Notes: a model not told the origin generated them from the sequence alone. Shown: positions 36,388 through 45,409, counted from the stretch's first letter. The stretch: DNA of 64,000 nt from an uncultured Lachnoclostridium sp. (GCA_944381625.1 CALWLW010000003.1:1-64000), one strand, 5' to 3'. Program-made: numbers and translations.

Positions 36388-37409
36388 ACGCGAACCTCGC
36401 CTGCCAGGACTTTTTTATAGTCTTCGTAATTCCGCTGCAGCAGCGCGGGCGTATCCAGACCGAAGGGACATTTCTTGCTGCAGGCGCCGCAGTGCTGGCA
36501 TTCTTCGATCTTCTTCATCCGGGCCTGCCATTCCGGCGAGAGATAGGAGGCCGAAGGCGCCCGGCGGAGCAGCAGGGACATGCGGGCGCAGTTGTTGATC
36601 TCGATGCCGGCGGGACACGGCATACAATAGCCGCAGCCCCGACAGAAGTCGCCCTGCAGCTCCTTACGGTCTTTTTCAATCACGGCGGACAGCTCTTCAT
36701 CCATGGCCGGCGGGTTCTGGATAAAGGAAAGGAACTGATCCAGCTCGCATTCCCGCTGGATGCCCCACAGAGGCAGGGTCTCCGGGAACTGAGCCTGGAA
36801 GGCATAGGCCGCGGCGGCGTTGGTGATCAGCCCGCCGGAGAGGGCTTTCATGGACAGAAAACCCATATCCTGCCGGCGGCAGCCGTCCAGAAGCTTAAGC
36901 TCCGCTTCACCGGACAGGTAACAGAACGGGAACTGCAGCGTCTCGTAAAGGCCGCTTTCGATGGCTTCCTGCGCCACGTTCAGCCGGTGGTTGGTGATGC
37001 CGATATGCAGGATCATACCCTTTTTCTTCGCCTCCAGGGCGGCGTCGTAAAGGCCGCTTTCATCGTCCGGTCCGGGACAGAAGGCGGGGTTATGGAACTG
37101 GTAGATGTCCAGATGGTCGGTCTTCAGGTTCCGCAGGGTAGTCTCCAGATCCTTCCAGAATCCTTCCGCGCCTGCCGCCATGGTTTTGGAGGAGATCCGA
37201 ATGTGGTTCCTGCGGTCCGCGAAGGCCTCGCCCAGCTTCTCTTCACTGTCGCTGTAAGCCCGCGCCGTGTCGTAGAAATCCATGCCTCCGTCATATGCTT
37301 TGTGCAGGAGGTATACGGCGTCCTGCATTGTAATCCTCTGGATGGGGAGCGCCCCGAATCCGTTCTTGTTCACCGTGATCCCGGTTTTTCCTAAACGTAC
37401 TGTGGTCAT
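36384..37409 (-). CDS. Aldo/keto reductase with C-terminal 2x[4Fe-4S] ferredoxin domain
   Basis: A 341-residue protein. Residues 1-240 form an AKR barrel (FYDTARAYSDSEEKLG holds the catalytic Asp/Tyr, and HIRISSKT the Lys); the last 90 residues carry two cluster motifs, CRGCGYCMPCPAG and CQHCGACSKKCPFGL. Such fusions are common in anaerobes and may pass electrons between ferredoxin and a carbonyl substrate, which is not known. The start is the ATG at 37409 with AAGGAG upstream; the frame opens at 37463. Translational coupling to moaA is odd and unexplained; it might be chance. It diverges from the ROK gene at 37589. Confidence 0.88.
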   Translation of the reverse strand: MTTVRLGKTGITVNKNGFGALPIQRITMQDAVYLLHKAYDGGMDFYDTARAYSDSEEKLGEAFADRRNHIRISSKTMAAGAEGFWKDLETTLRNLKTDHLDIYQFHNPAFCPGPDDESGLYDAALEAKKKGMILHIGITNHRLNVAQEAIESGLYETLQFPFCYLSGEAELKLLDGCRRQDMGFLSMKALSGGLITNAAAAYAFQAQFPETLPLWGIQRECELDQFLSFIQNPPAMDEELSAVIEKDRKELQGDFCRGCGYCMPCPAGIEINNCARMSLLLRRAPSASYLSPEWQARMKKIEECQHCGACSKKCPFGLDTPALLQRNYEDYKKVLAGEVRV

Positions 37410-37588
37410 GTTCAGAACTCCTTTACTGATAGTCAGTTTTCCATTATACTGGGGTAAGAGCATAAAGGATGGCGGCCCGTTTCCCGGGCCGGGTATTTCT
37501 TTTAGTATAATACAGGAGAGGCAGCGTTGTACAGAGTAATTCCCCGGTTTTTACGGAGGTCTGCCGTATGCTGCAGAAGTGAGGGAGT

Positions 37589-38749
37589 ATGGGGAAAAAA
37601 TCAGGAGAAAATCTCAGAAAGTCCAGCGCCCACAACAGAGGGCTGGTGCTGCAGCTGGTGGCCACGGGGGAGGCGGTGACCAGGATCGAGCTGGCCCGCC
37701 GCACGGGCCTGACGAAGATGACGATCAGCAATATTGTATCTGAGTTCCTGGAGCGGGGACTTCTGGAAGAATGCGAGGAAGAATTGACGCAGAACTGCGG
37801 GCGCAACCCTATCCGGCTGGAGATTTCCCCCCATGCACCGAAGATCGTGGGGCTGCTGATCTTCCGGGAACGGCTGGAAGCGGTACTGTGTGATCTTCGC
37901 CTGCAGATTCTGCGCAGAGCGCGATGGGATTTCACGGAGCTTGACAGGGAGGAACTGCTGAAACGCTCCTGCGGGCTGATCGACCAGGTGGCCGAAGGAG
38001 GTGAACGGATCCTGGGCATCGGCGTGGCCAGCATCGGGCCGGTAAACATTAAAAAAGGCATGATCCTGAACCCGCCCAGATTTTTCGGCATCACGGATGT
38101 GCCGATTGTGGAAGAACTGAAAAAACGGTATGAGTGGCCGGTCTATATGGATCATGACAGCAACAGCGGCGCGTTGGCGGAGAAGCTGTTCGGCGTGGGA
38201 AAAAGGGTGCAGGATTTCCTGTTCCTGGAGGTGACCAACGGCATCGGTTCAGGGATCGTCAGCAACGGGGAAGTGGTGCACAACAGCCGGGGCTACGCGC
38301 CGGAGATTGGCCATATCAGTATCCATGGGAACGGAGAGCCCTGTTCCTGCGGAAACCGGGGCTGTCTGGAGTTGTACGCGGGCGCCAATGTGGTGCGGGA
38401 CCGGCTGCGCCTGGAGCTGGGGATCGACGCCGATTTTGAAAGCCTGTGCGGGATGTGGCAGAGGAAAGAGGTGGACGCGGCGCTCCGGCAGATGGCGGAG
38501 GACCTGTCCGTGGCGCTGGTATCGGCGGTGAACCTTCTGCAGCCGGAACTGATTGTGCTGGGCTATGAGGCGATCTTTCTGCCCCAGAGATACGTGGATT
38601 ATCTGGAAGAACTGGTGAACCGGAGGAAATTCATCCGGGACGCCCAGCGGACGGTGGTGAAGAAGGCGCATTTTGGGACGGACGCCCAGCTCGTGGGGGC
38701 TGCGGCCAATCTGCTGTCACAGGTGTTTTCGGGAAAAATTTTGTTTTAA
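37589..38749 (+). CDS. ROK-family transcriptional regulator (XylR/NagC type)
   Basis: A 386-residue protein. The N-terminal winged helix (about 15-75) has RIELARRTGLTKMTISNIVS; the ROK domain has the ATP-like loop FLEVTNGIGSGIV, the zinc motif EIGHISIHGNGEPCSCGNRG and C-terminal helices. The Cys cluster keeps the zinc site. It lies directly upstream of the D-lyxose isomerase gene, with a promoter and a palindrome between them, so it most probably represses the sugar locus 38832-45305 and lets go on sugar binding. The region before it (37410-37588) also contains a CGGCCCG/CCGGGCCG hairpin (37472-37491). Confidence 0.9.
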   Translation: MGKKSGENLRKSSAHNRGLVLQLVATGEAVTRIELARRTGLTKMTISNIVSEFLERGLLEECEEELTQNCGRNPIRLEISPHAPKIVGLLIFRERLEAVLCDLRLQILRRARWDFTELDREELLKRSCGLIDQVAEGGERILGIGVASIGPVNIKKGMILNPPRFFGITDVPIVEELKKRYEWPVYMDHDSNSGALAEKLFGVGKRVQDFLFLEVTNGIGSGIVSNGEVVHNSRGYAPEIGHISIHGNGEPCSCGNRGCLELYAGANVVRDRLRLELGIDADFESLCGMWQRKEVDAALRQMAEDLSVALVSAVNLLQPELIVLGYEAIFLPQRYVDYLEELVNRRKFIRDAQRTVVKKAHFGTDAQLVGAAANLLSQVFSGKILF

Positions 38750-38761
38750 CTCGTTTTTGGA

Positions 38762-38789
38762 TTGACATTTTTGTGCTGTATGCTAGAAT
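38762..38789 (+). promoter_or_regulatory. Sigma-A promoter of the lyxose isomerase operon
   Basis: TTGACA (38762-38767) and an extended -10 TGCTAGAAT (core TAGAAT 38784-38789) are 16 bp apart. Confidence 0.75.
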
Positions 38790-38790
38790 T

Positions 38791-38812
38791 TTAGTAAAAT
38801 AAATTTACGATT
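38791..38812. promoter_or_regulatory. Candidate ROK operator over the start site
   Basis: GTAAA (38794-38798) and TTTAC (38804-38808) flank five A/T bases, with TTA before and TTA after at a looser match. It lies just downstream of the -10 box, a repressing position. Known ROK sites are AT-rich palindromes of about this size. Confidence 0.4.
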
Positions 38813-38831
38813 AATCATAGGAGGGATGATT

Positions 38832-39509
38832 ATGAAACGATCCAGAATCAACCAGGTGATCAAAGACATGGAAGCGCTGGCGAAGGAGCATGGGTTCCAG
38901 ATCCCGCCGTTCTGCGGCTGGACGCCGGAGGAATGGGCACAGAAGGGACCGGAGTGCAACGAGATCCGCGACAATATGCTGGGCTGGGATATCACGGATT
39001 ACGGCCTGGGCCGGTTCGATGAAGTGGGGTTTGCGCTGATCACGATCCGCAACGGGAATGTGAAGAACCCCATTTACAAAAAGCCCTATGCGGAAAAGCT
39101 GCTGATGCTGTACGAGGGACAGACTTCTCCGCTTCACTATCACTGGAGCAAGATGGAGGATATCATTAACCGCGGGGGCAACGATCTCTACATCACGGTG
39201 TACAACGGCGCGGAGGATGGAACTAAGCTGGATACGGATGTGGAGGTCACCACGGACGGCGTGAAGCGGGTTGTGCCGGCGGGCACGCAGATCAAACTGA
39301 CGCCGGGAGAGAGCATCACGATCACTCCGTATCTGTATCATGATTTTGTAGTGCCGAAGGAAGGCGGCCCGGTGCTGCTGGGGGAAGTATCCATGTGCAA
39401 CGACGACGAGAACGACAACCGGTTCTATGATTCCATCGGCCGCTTCCCCGAGATTGAGGAGGACGAAGCGCCGTACCGGTATCTTTGCACGGAGTATCCG
39501 AGAGCGTAG
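38832..39509 (+). CDS. D-lyxose ketol-isomerase
   Basis: A 225-residue cupin enzyme that turns D-lyxose into D-xylulose and D-mannose into D-fructose. The metal ligands are seen in SPLHYHWSKMEDI (two His, one Glu) and YLYHDF (His). Family length is about 225-230. GGAGGG lies six bases before the ATG at 38832; another ATG at 38826 is too close to it. It is the first gene behind the ROK-type operator. The kinase, aldolase and ABC genes follow, so it feeds the ketose product into them. Confidence 0.9.
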   Translation: MKRSRINQVIKDMEALAKEHGFQIPPFCGWTPEEWAQKGPECNEIRDNMLGWDITDYGLGRFDEVGFALITIRNGNVKNPIYKKPYAEKLLMLYEGQTSPLHYHWSKMEDIINRGGNDLYITVYNGAEDGTKLDTDVEVTTDGVKRVVPAGTQIKLTPGESITITPYLYHDFVVPKEGGPVLLGEVSMCNDDENDNRFYDSIGRFPEIEEDEAPYRYLCTEYPRA

Positions 39510-39520
39510 GGGGAAGACGC

Positions 39521-40642
39521 ATGGAGAAAAAGATCATCGTGGCGGGGCATCTGTGCGTGGATATCACGCCGGTGTTCCCGGAGGGGAAGACAAGATCCAT
39601 CGGTGAACTTCTGACGCCGGGAAAGCTTCTGCAGATGAAGCCTGCGACGGTACATACGGGAGGCGTGGTGGCCAATACGGGACTGGCGCTGAAGAAGATG
39701 GGCGCGGACGTGCGGCTGATCGGCAAGCTGGGAGAGGATGCCTTCGGCCATATGGTGAGAAACATACTGAAAGCGCACGGGGCGGACGGGGACGTTCTGG
39801 CAGATCCGCAGGACTCCACCTCATATACCATCGCGCTGGCTCCGCCGGGGATTGACCGGATCTTCCTGCACAATCCGGGAGCCAACGACAGCTTCTGCGC
39901 GGACGACGTGCCGGAGGAGGCGCTGGAAAGCGCGGCTCTGCTGCATTTTGGCTATCCACCCATTATGAAAAGATTCTATGAAAACGGAAGCGAAGAGCTG
40001 CTGAAACTGATCCGCCGCGCCCATGGATGCGGTGCAATGGTATCCCTGGATATGACCGCTGTTGACGAGGACTCTGAAGCAGGGAAGGCGGACTGGGAGC
40101 AGATCTTAAAGGATGTGCTGCCCCAGGTGGAGTTTTTTGTGCCCAGTGTGGAGGAACTGTGTTTCATGCTGGACCGTCCCCGCTATGAGGAGTGGACCCG
40201 CCGCGCGGCCGGCGGCGACGTGACGGAGATCCTTACGCTGGAGGATATCCGCTCGCTGGCAGAGCGGACCATGGCGCTGGGAGCCCGGGTCCTGCTGCTC
40301 AAATGCGGCGTGCCCGGCATGTATTACCGCACGGCTCCGGCAGAACAGATGGAGGGCTACAGGGAAGCGGGACTGAACCTGGACGCGTGGGGCGGAAAGG
40401 AAGGCTTTATGGGAAGCTACATCCCGGACCGGGTGCGCTCCGGAACCGGAGCCGGCGACACGAGTATCGCAGCGTTCCTGCTGTCCATGCTGCGGGGGTA
40501 TCCGCTGGAGCAGTGTGTCCGGCTGGCGGCGGCGGAGGGTGCGTCCTGCGTGGAAGAGTTTGACGCGCTGAGCGGCGTGCGTACACTGGAAGAGCTGGAA
40601 GAGAAGATCGCGTCCGGCTGGAAGCAGAGAGAACTGTCATAG
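39521..40642 (+). CDS. PfkB-family carbohydrate kinase
   Basis: A 373-residue sugar kinase. The N-terminal signature region is GGVVANTGLALKKMGADVRL, and the C-terminal ATP/catalytic motif is SGTGAGDTSIAAFLLSM with the base Asp. It is longer than ribokinase (about 305) owing to insertions near residues 200-280. The likely substrate is the ketose made by the isomerase (xylulose or fructose); whether C1 or another hydroxyl is phosphorylated cannot be read. The ATG at 39521 has GGGGGAAG upstream, 11 bp after the isomerase stop. Confidence 0.85.
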   Translation: MEKKIIVAGHLCVDITPVFPEGKTRSIGELLTPGKLLQMKPATVHTGGVVANTGLALKKMGADVRLIGKLGEDAFGHMVRNILKAHGADGDVLADPQDSTSYTIALAPPGIDRIFLHNPGANDSFCADDVPEEALESAALLHFGYPPIMKRFYENGSEELLKLIRRAHGCGAMVSLDMTAVDEDSEAGKADWEQILKDVLPQVEFFVPSVEELCFMLDRPRYEEWTRRAAGGDVTEILTLEDIRSLAERTMALGARVLLLKCGVPGMYYRTAPAEQMEGYREAGLNLDAWGGKEGFMGSYIPDRVRSGTGAGDTSIAAFLLSMLRGYPLEQCVRLAAAEGASCVEEFDALSGVRTLEELEEKIASGWKQRELS

Positions 40643-40693
40643 AACCAGTGCAGACAGAGCTGTTGTGGAATTCATATAAAAGGAGAGAGTAAG

Positions 40694-41560
40694 ATGCTGG
40701 TAACATTAAAAGAAGTCCTGAAAATCGCAGATGAGAAACAGATCGCCGTGGGAGCCTTCAACGCGCCCAACCTGGAGAGCCTGCAGGCGGTGACCATGGC
40801 GGCGGAGGAACTGGATCTGCCGGTGGTGATCCAGTTCGCCCAGTGCCATGAAGTATATAACCCGGTGGACGTGATGGGCCCCTTGATGGTGGAATTCGCA
40901 AAGAAGACGAAGATTCCCATGTGCGTGCATCTGGATCACGGCGAGACGCTGGATTATGTGGAAAAATGCCTGGATATGGGATTTACGTCCATTATGTACG
41001 ACGGATCCACGCTTCCCTATGAGGAGAATGTGGAAAATACGAAGAAGGCCGTAGCCATGGCCCGTGAAAAAGGCGCCAGTGTGGAAGCGGAGCTGGGCAG
41101 TATGGGAAGAAGGGAGTCCGGCGCGGGCGACGGAAGCGGCGCCGACGATGAGACCAAGATCTATACCGACCCGGTACAGGCGAAGGATTTTGTGGAGAGA
41201 ACCGGGATCGACGCCCTGGCCTGCTCCTTTGGGACGACCCATGGCATCTATCTGACGAAACCGCGCCTGGATTTCTCCGTGGTGGAAAATGTACGCAGGA
41301 TGACCGGCGGTATCCCGGTGGTGATGCATGGAGGTTCCGGTGTGAGCAGGGAAGATTTCCATGCGGCGATCCGCGCGGGCGTGCGCAAGATCAACTATTT
41401 TACTTACATGGACAAAGCGGCCGGGACCGCAGTGACGCAGTGGGCGCAGGCTCTGGAAGAAGGCCAGCCGCCGTTCTTCCTGGACGTGGAGATCGCGGCC
41501 AAGAAGGCCATGAAAGAGAACCTGAAAGAAGCCATGAAGATGTTTGCCTTCATGGAATAA
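40694..41560 (+). CDS. Class II ketose-(bis)phosphate aldolase
   Basis: A 288-residue zinc aldolase of the FbaA/GatY family. Metal and catalytic residues are seen in CVHLDHGETLDYV (His79, Asp81, His82), EAELGSMG and VVMHGGSGVS. The usual INVxT phosphate-binding block near the end reads RKINYFTYMDKAAG: Asn and Thr remain, but bulky aromatic residues lie between them. This suggests a substrate other than fructose 1,6-bisphosphate, for instance a ketose 1-phosphate, giving DHAP and an aldehyde. It is in the operon after the kinase (51 bp). Confidence 0.85.
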   Translation: MLVTLKEVLKIADEKQIAVGAFNAPNLESLQAVTMAAEELDLPVVIQFAQCHEVYNPVDVMGPLMVEFAKKTKIPMCVHLDHGETLDYVEKCLDMGFTSIMYDGSTLPYEENVENTKKAVAMAREKGASVEAELGSMGRRESGAGDGSGADDETKIYTDPVQAKDFVERTGIDALACSFGTTHGIYLTKPRLDFSVVENVRRMTGGIPVVMHGGSGVSREDFHAAIRAGVRKINYFTYMDKAAGTAVTQWAQALEEGQPPFFLDVEIAAKKAMKENLKEAMKMFAFME

Positions 41561-41567
41561 GACAGAT

Positions 41568-41598
41568 ATGACAAATGTCATCCGGAATTCGTTACAAT
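41568..41598 (+). promoter_or_regulatory. Possible promoter/operator before the binding-protein gene
   Basis: ATGACA-AA-TGTCAT (41568-41581) is a palindrome that overlaps a weak -35, with TACAAT (41593-41598) as -10. The ABC genes may thus have a start of their own, perhaps controlled by the response regulator at 47683. Confidence 0.4.
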
Positions 41599-41677
41599 GG
41601 ACAGGTGTCTTTTTCCAGAAATTCCCTTATGATGGAATCACCCAATAAACCAACACCAGAAAGGGGAGGAAAAAGAA

Positions 41678-42718
41678 ATGAAAAGAAAAATCTTGAGCGC
41701 GCTTTTGTGTGCATCCATGGTAGCGGCTATGGTCGTAGGATGCGGAAGCAGCAACACCGCGGACACAGCGGCAGATACGGCTGCTGAGGACACGGCAGAC
41801 ACGGAGGACGCGGCTGCAGCAGACACGGAAGAGGCGGCTGACGATACGGCTGCTGCTTCTGAGGGCGGCAGAGTCTTCGGCTACACCTGTATGGACGGAA
41901 CGAACCCGTTCTTCGTTGCACTGGAAGGCGCAATCAGAGAAGTGGTGGAAAGCAACGGCGACACTCTGATCTCCATGGACCCGGCAAACGATTCCAATAC
42001 GCAGGTAAACCAGATCGAGGATATGATCTCCAGAGGCGTACAGATCATGTTCGTGAACCCGGTGGATGCGGACGGCATCATCCCGGCGCTGGATATGCTG
42101 CAGCAGGCTGAGATCCCCATGTTCGGCTTTGACACGGAAGTGGGCGACATGAGTTACCTGGTATCCTACGCAGGATCTGACAACTACAATGCAGGCTATG
42201 TGTGCGGCGAAGACCTTGCCAAGAAGATTCCGGAAGGCGGAGATATCCTGGTACTGGATTCCCCGACCATGCAGTCCGTAACTGACCGTACCAACGGTTT
42301 CCTGGATGCCATCGAAGAGTCCGGCGTGACCTTCAATGTGGTAGGACAGCAGGATGCGCAGGGCAACCAGCAGGTGGCAAACGAGAAGGCAACCGACCTT
42401 CTGACCGCTCACCCGGACGTAGTTGCCATCTTCGGCGGCAATGACCCGACCGCTCTTGGCGCTTACACGGCAGCAGACGCGGCAGGCTTAAGCCCGATGA
42501 TCTATGGCGTGGACGGATCCCCGGATGTGAAAGCGCTTCTGAAAGATACCATGATGGAAGGTACCGGAGCACAGTCCCCGATCACCATCGGCAAGACCAT
42601 CGCTGAGACCGCTTACGCCTGGCTTGGCGGAGAAGAAGTAGAAGAGTACATCCCGATCGAGACTTTCCTGGTTACCGCAGACAATGTGGACGACTACGGA
42701 ACCGACGGATGGCAGTAA
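41678..42718 (+). CDS. Sugar ABC transporter substrate-binding lipoprotein (RbsB type)
   Basis: A 346-residue exported protein. The lipoprotein signal ends at C22 (AAMVVGC). A low-complexity Ala/Asp/Thr/Glu linker (about 25-60) tethers the binding domain (about 65-346), a type I periplasmic fold for pentoses/hexoses: GYTCMDGTNPFF, GGNDPTALGAY and GVDGSPD mark the cleft. GGGGAGG precedes the ATG. Codons are strongly biased, pointing to high expression. The ATPase and permease follow. A close paralogue lies at 45410, linked to a histidine kinase. Confidence 0.92.
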   Translation: MKRKILSALLCASMVAAMVVGCGSSNTADTAADTAAEDTADTEDAAAADTEEAADDTAAASEGGRVFGYTCMDGTNPFFVALEGAIREVVESNGDTLISMDPANDSNTQVNQIEDMISRGVQIMFVNPVDADGIIPALDMLQQAEIPMFGFDTEVGDMSYLVSYAGSDNYNAGYVCGEDLAKKIPEGGDILVLDSPTMQSVTDRTNGFLDAIEESGVTFNVVGQQDAQGNQQVANEKATDLLTAHPDVVAIFGGNDPTALGAYTAADAAGLSPMIYGVDGSPDVKALLKDTMMEGTGAQSPITIGKTIAETAYAWLGGEEVEEYIPIETFLVTADNVDDYGTDGWQ

Positions 42719-42739
42719 TCATCAGATAATCATATGAAT

Positions 42740-42777
42740 AGAAGGGCTTTGCTCCTGAAGCGGAGCAGGGCCCTTCT
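42740..42777 (+). terminator. Intercistronic hairpin between binding protein and ATPase
   Basis: AGAAGGGC (42740-42747) pairs with GCCCTTCT (42770-42777) and inside it TGCTCC with GGAGCA. No T-run follows, so it probably works as a partial terminator or RNA stabiliser that keeps the binding protein more abundant than the ATPase. Confidence 0.6.
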
Positions 42778-42823
42778 CCTCACACGGGGAATCCGTTGGA
42801 AAGAAGACAGGTGGTGGCGATAT

Positions 42824-44308
42824 ATGAGTGAGCAGTACTTACTGGAAATGAAAGGGATCAGCAAATCCTTCCCCGGCGTCAAGGCGCTGCAGGATGTAAG
42901 TCTTCAGCTGAGGGCCGGAGAGGTACATGCGCTTCTTGGAGAAAATGGCGCGGGAAAGTCCACCCTGATAAAAGTTCTGGGTGGTATCTACCATGCAGAA
43001 GAGGGAGAAATCTATATTGATGGGAAGAAAACGGAGATCGACGGCGTGGTGGCGGCCCGTCATGCAGGAATCTCCATCGTCCATCAGGAGCTGGTTCTGG
43101 TTCCGTATATGACGGTTGCCGAGAACATTTTCCTGGGGAGAGAGCCGGGAAACAAGATGAACATTAACCGCCGGCAGATGTCCGAGGAAGCGCAGAAGCT
43201 CCTGGATACCTATGAGATGAACATCGACGCGGACACGCTGGTGGAAAGACTGACGATCGCGCAGCAGCAGATGGTGGAGATCGTGAAAGCGATTTCCCTG
43301 AACGCGAAAATTCTGGTTATGGATGAGCCGACGTCATCCATATCTGACAAGGAAGTCGGCTTCTTATTTGAGACGATGCGCTCGCTGGTGAAAAAGGGCG
43401 TGGGCATCATCTATATTTCTCATAAGATGAGCGAGTTGGAAGAGATATGCGACCGCGTGACCGTCATGCGCGACGGCCAGACCGTGGGTACAAGGGTGGT
43501 AAAAGAGACCAGTACCGACGAACTGATCGCCCTGATGGTGGGACGCGAGCTGACAAATTATTATACAAGAGACTATCTGGAGCCGGGAGAGGTGATCCTC
43601 AAATGCGAACACATCTCCGATGGGAAAATGGCCAAGGACGCCAGTTTTGAACTGCGCAAAGGTGAGATCATCGGCTTTGCGGGGCTGGTGGGCGCAGGGC
43701 GCAGCGAGACCATGAAAGCCATCTTCGGCCTGGCCCCGCACATGACCGGCGACGTCTATGTGGAGGGAAAGAAGGTATCCATCAAATCTCCGGTGGACGC
43801 CCTGAAATACGGGATTGCCCTGGTCCCGGAGAGCCGCAAGGAGGAAGGGCTCTACAAGGTGCAGAGCGTGAAGTTCAATACGACCATAGAAGTCCTGGGA
43901 CAGTTTATCAGCAAACTGAACGTGAATTCCAAAAAGGAAGAGGAGATCACGCAGAAATATATTGACATGATGGCGACGAAAACGCCCAGCCAGGAGCAGG
44001 TGATCGGGAACCTGTCCGGCGGCAACCAGCAGAAAGTGATGATCGGCCGCTGGCTGGCCACAGACCCGAAGATCCTGATCCTGGACGAACCCACCAGAGG
44101 CGTGGATGTGGGCGCGAAGGCGGAGATCTATTCCATCATGAACGAGCTGGTGAAAAACGGGATGTCCATCATCATGATCTCTTCGGAGCTTCCGGAGATC
44201 ATCAATATGAGCGACAGGATTTATGTGATGAATGACGGCCGTATAACCGGATGCCTGGATCATACTTCCGTGACCCAGGAAAGCATCATGCAGTTGGCGG
44301 CGAAGTAA
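42824..44308 (+). CDS. Sugar ABC transporter ATP-binding protein (RbsA/XylG type)
   Basis: A 494-residue ATPase with two nucleotide-binding halves. The first half has Walker A GENGAGKST and Walker B ILVMDEPTS; the second has the degenerate Walker A GLVGAGRSE typical of this family, signature LSGGNQQKVMIGRWL and Walker B ILILDEPTRGVDVGAK. The start at 42824 is chosen because MSEQYLLEMKGISKSFPGV matches the family; the frame opens at 42734 within the hairpin. The permease follows 25 bp later. Confidence 0.94.
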   Translation: MSEQYLLEMKGISKSFPGVKALQDVSLQLRAGEVHALLGENGAGKSTLIKVLGGIYHAEEGEIYIDGKKTEIDGVVAARHAGISIVHQELVLVPYMTVAENIFLGREPGNKMNINRRQMSEEAQKLLDTYEMNIDADTLVERLTIAQQQMVEIVKAISLNAKILVMDEPTSSISDKEVGFLFETMRSLVKKGVGIIYISHKMSELEEICDRVTVMRDGQTVGTRVVKETSTDELIALMVGRELTNYYTRDYLEPGEVILKCEHISDGKMAKDASFELRKGEIIGFAGLVGAGRSETMKAIFGLAPHMTGDVYVEGKKVSIKSPVDALKYGIALVPESRKEEGLYKVQSVKFNTTIEVLGQFISKLNVNSKKEEEITQKYIDMMATKTPSQEQVIGNLSGGNQQKVMIGRWLATDPKILILDEPTRGVDVGAKAEIYSIMNELVKNGMSIIMISSELPEIINMSDRIYVMNDGRITGCLDHTSVTQESIMQLAAK

Positions 44309-44333
44309 GCGCAAGAGCGAAGGAGGAGAAGAT

Positions 44334-45305
44334 ATGGCATCCAGATTTGGTAATGGAGTAGTCAAATATTTCAAGGACAATATTGGAATTATCATTGCAC
44401 TGTTTGCAATGTGTATCTTTTTGGTGATTTTCCCCACGACAAGAACCACGTTCCTGACCCCCAGCAATGTATTTAACATTCTGCGTCAGAACGCGTCGAA
44501 CCTGTTCCTGGCGACGGGTATGACCATGGTTATCATCCTGGGCGGGATCGAGCTTTCCGTAGGTTCCGTCATCGCGCTGTCCGGCTGTGTGGCCGCAGGC
44601 TGTGTGGTGAACCTGGGACTCCCGGAAGCGGTTGGTTTCCTGGCTGCCATCGGCGTGGGCGCGCTGGTGGGTATGTTCAACGGCCTTGTGATCTGCAAGA
44701 CGGATATCCCGCCGTTCATCGTGACCCTGGCATCCATGAACATCGCCAAGGGTATTGCGCTGGTCTATACCCAGGGTGCTCCGATCCGCTGTATGACGGA
44801 CGCGTTCAAATTCCCCGGCGCAGGCTATGTGGGACCGGTTCCCACGCCGGTGATCCTGATGGCGATCGTCTTTGTGCTGGCGGCGCTGATCATCAACCGG
44901 ACGCAGCTGGGCCGTCACATCTACGCGGTGGGCGGAAACGCACAGGCGGCAAAGTTCTCTGGAATTAATGTTTCAAAAGTGAAATTTATCGTTTATACTT
45001 ATACAGGAATCATGTCCGGCCTGGCCGGCGTTGTGGTGGCGTCCCGTCTGTATTCCGGACAGCCGACCGCAGGCGACGGCGCCGAGATGGACGCCATCGC
45101 GGCCGTGGTCGTGGGCGGAACGTCCATGAGCGGCGGTTCCGGACGGATCGGCGGAACATTGATCGGCGTGCTGATCATAGGCGTGCTGAACAACGGCCTG
45201 AACCTGATGGGCGTGGATTCCAACTGGCAGTATATTGTAAAGGGTCTGGTTATCCTTCTTGCGGTATACGTGGACTTTATCCGGAACAAGAAAGCCGGAA
45301 GATAA
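44334..45305 (+). CDS. Sugar ABC transporter permease (RbsC type)
   Basis: A 323-residue membrane protein with about eight to ten helices and the family loop GGIELSVGSVIALSGCVAAG near the front and VGGTSMSGGSGRIGGTLIGV near the end, which contacts the ATPase. A single permease gene implies a homodimer, as in ribose and xylose systems. It ends the transport operon; a terminator with a 13-bp stem follows at 45323-45359. Confidence 0.94.
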   Translation: MASRFGNGVVKYFKDNIGIIIALFAMCIFLVIFPTTRTTFLTPSNVFNILRQNASNLFLATGMTMVIILGGIELSVGSVIALSGCVAAGCVVNLGLPEAVGFLAAIGVGALVGMFNGLVICKTDIPPFIVTLASMNIAKGIALVYTQGAPIRCMTDAFKFPGAGYVGPVPTPVILMAIVFVLAALIINRTQLGRHIYAVGGNAQAAKFSGINVSKVKFIVYTYTGIMSGLAGVVVASRLYSGQPTAGDGAEMDAIAAVVVGGTSMSGGSGRIGGTLIGVLIIGVLNNGLNLMGVDSNWQYIVKGLVILLAVYVDFIRNKKAGR

Positions 45306-45322
45306 ATACAGGCAGCGCATCA

Positions 45323-45359
45323 AGTCTCCTGGACTTTTTTGGAGTCCGGGGGGCTTTTG
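45323..45359 (+). terminator. Terminator after the ABC permease
   Basis: AGTCTCCTGGACT (45323-45335) pairs with AGTCCGGGGGGCT (45343-45355) through three G-U pairs, followed by TTTT. Some read-through into the sensor genes is likely because no clear promoter was found between it and 45410. Confidence 0.7.
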
Positions 45360-45409
45360 CGCTCAGTCAGGGTTTGTCCTGTTAAGGGCCGGCTCTGTCG
45401 GAGGAAAAG

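Noticed and set aside
45306-45409. Separate promoter for the sensor lipoprotein gene
   Set aside because: No acceptable -35/-10 pair was found in the 104-bp gap; read-through of the terminator is the simpler assumption.
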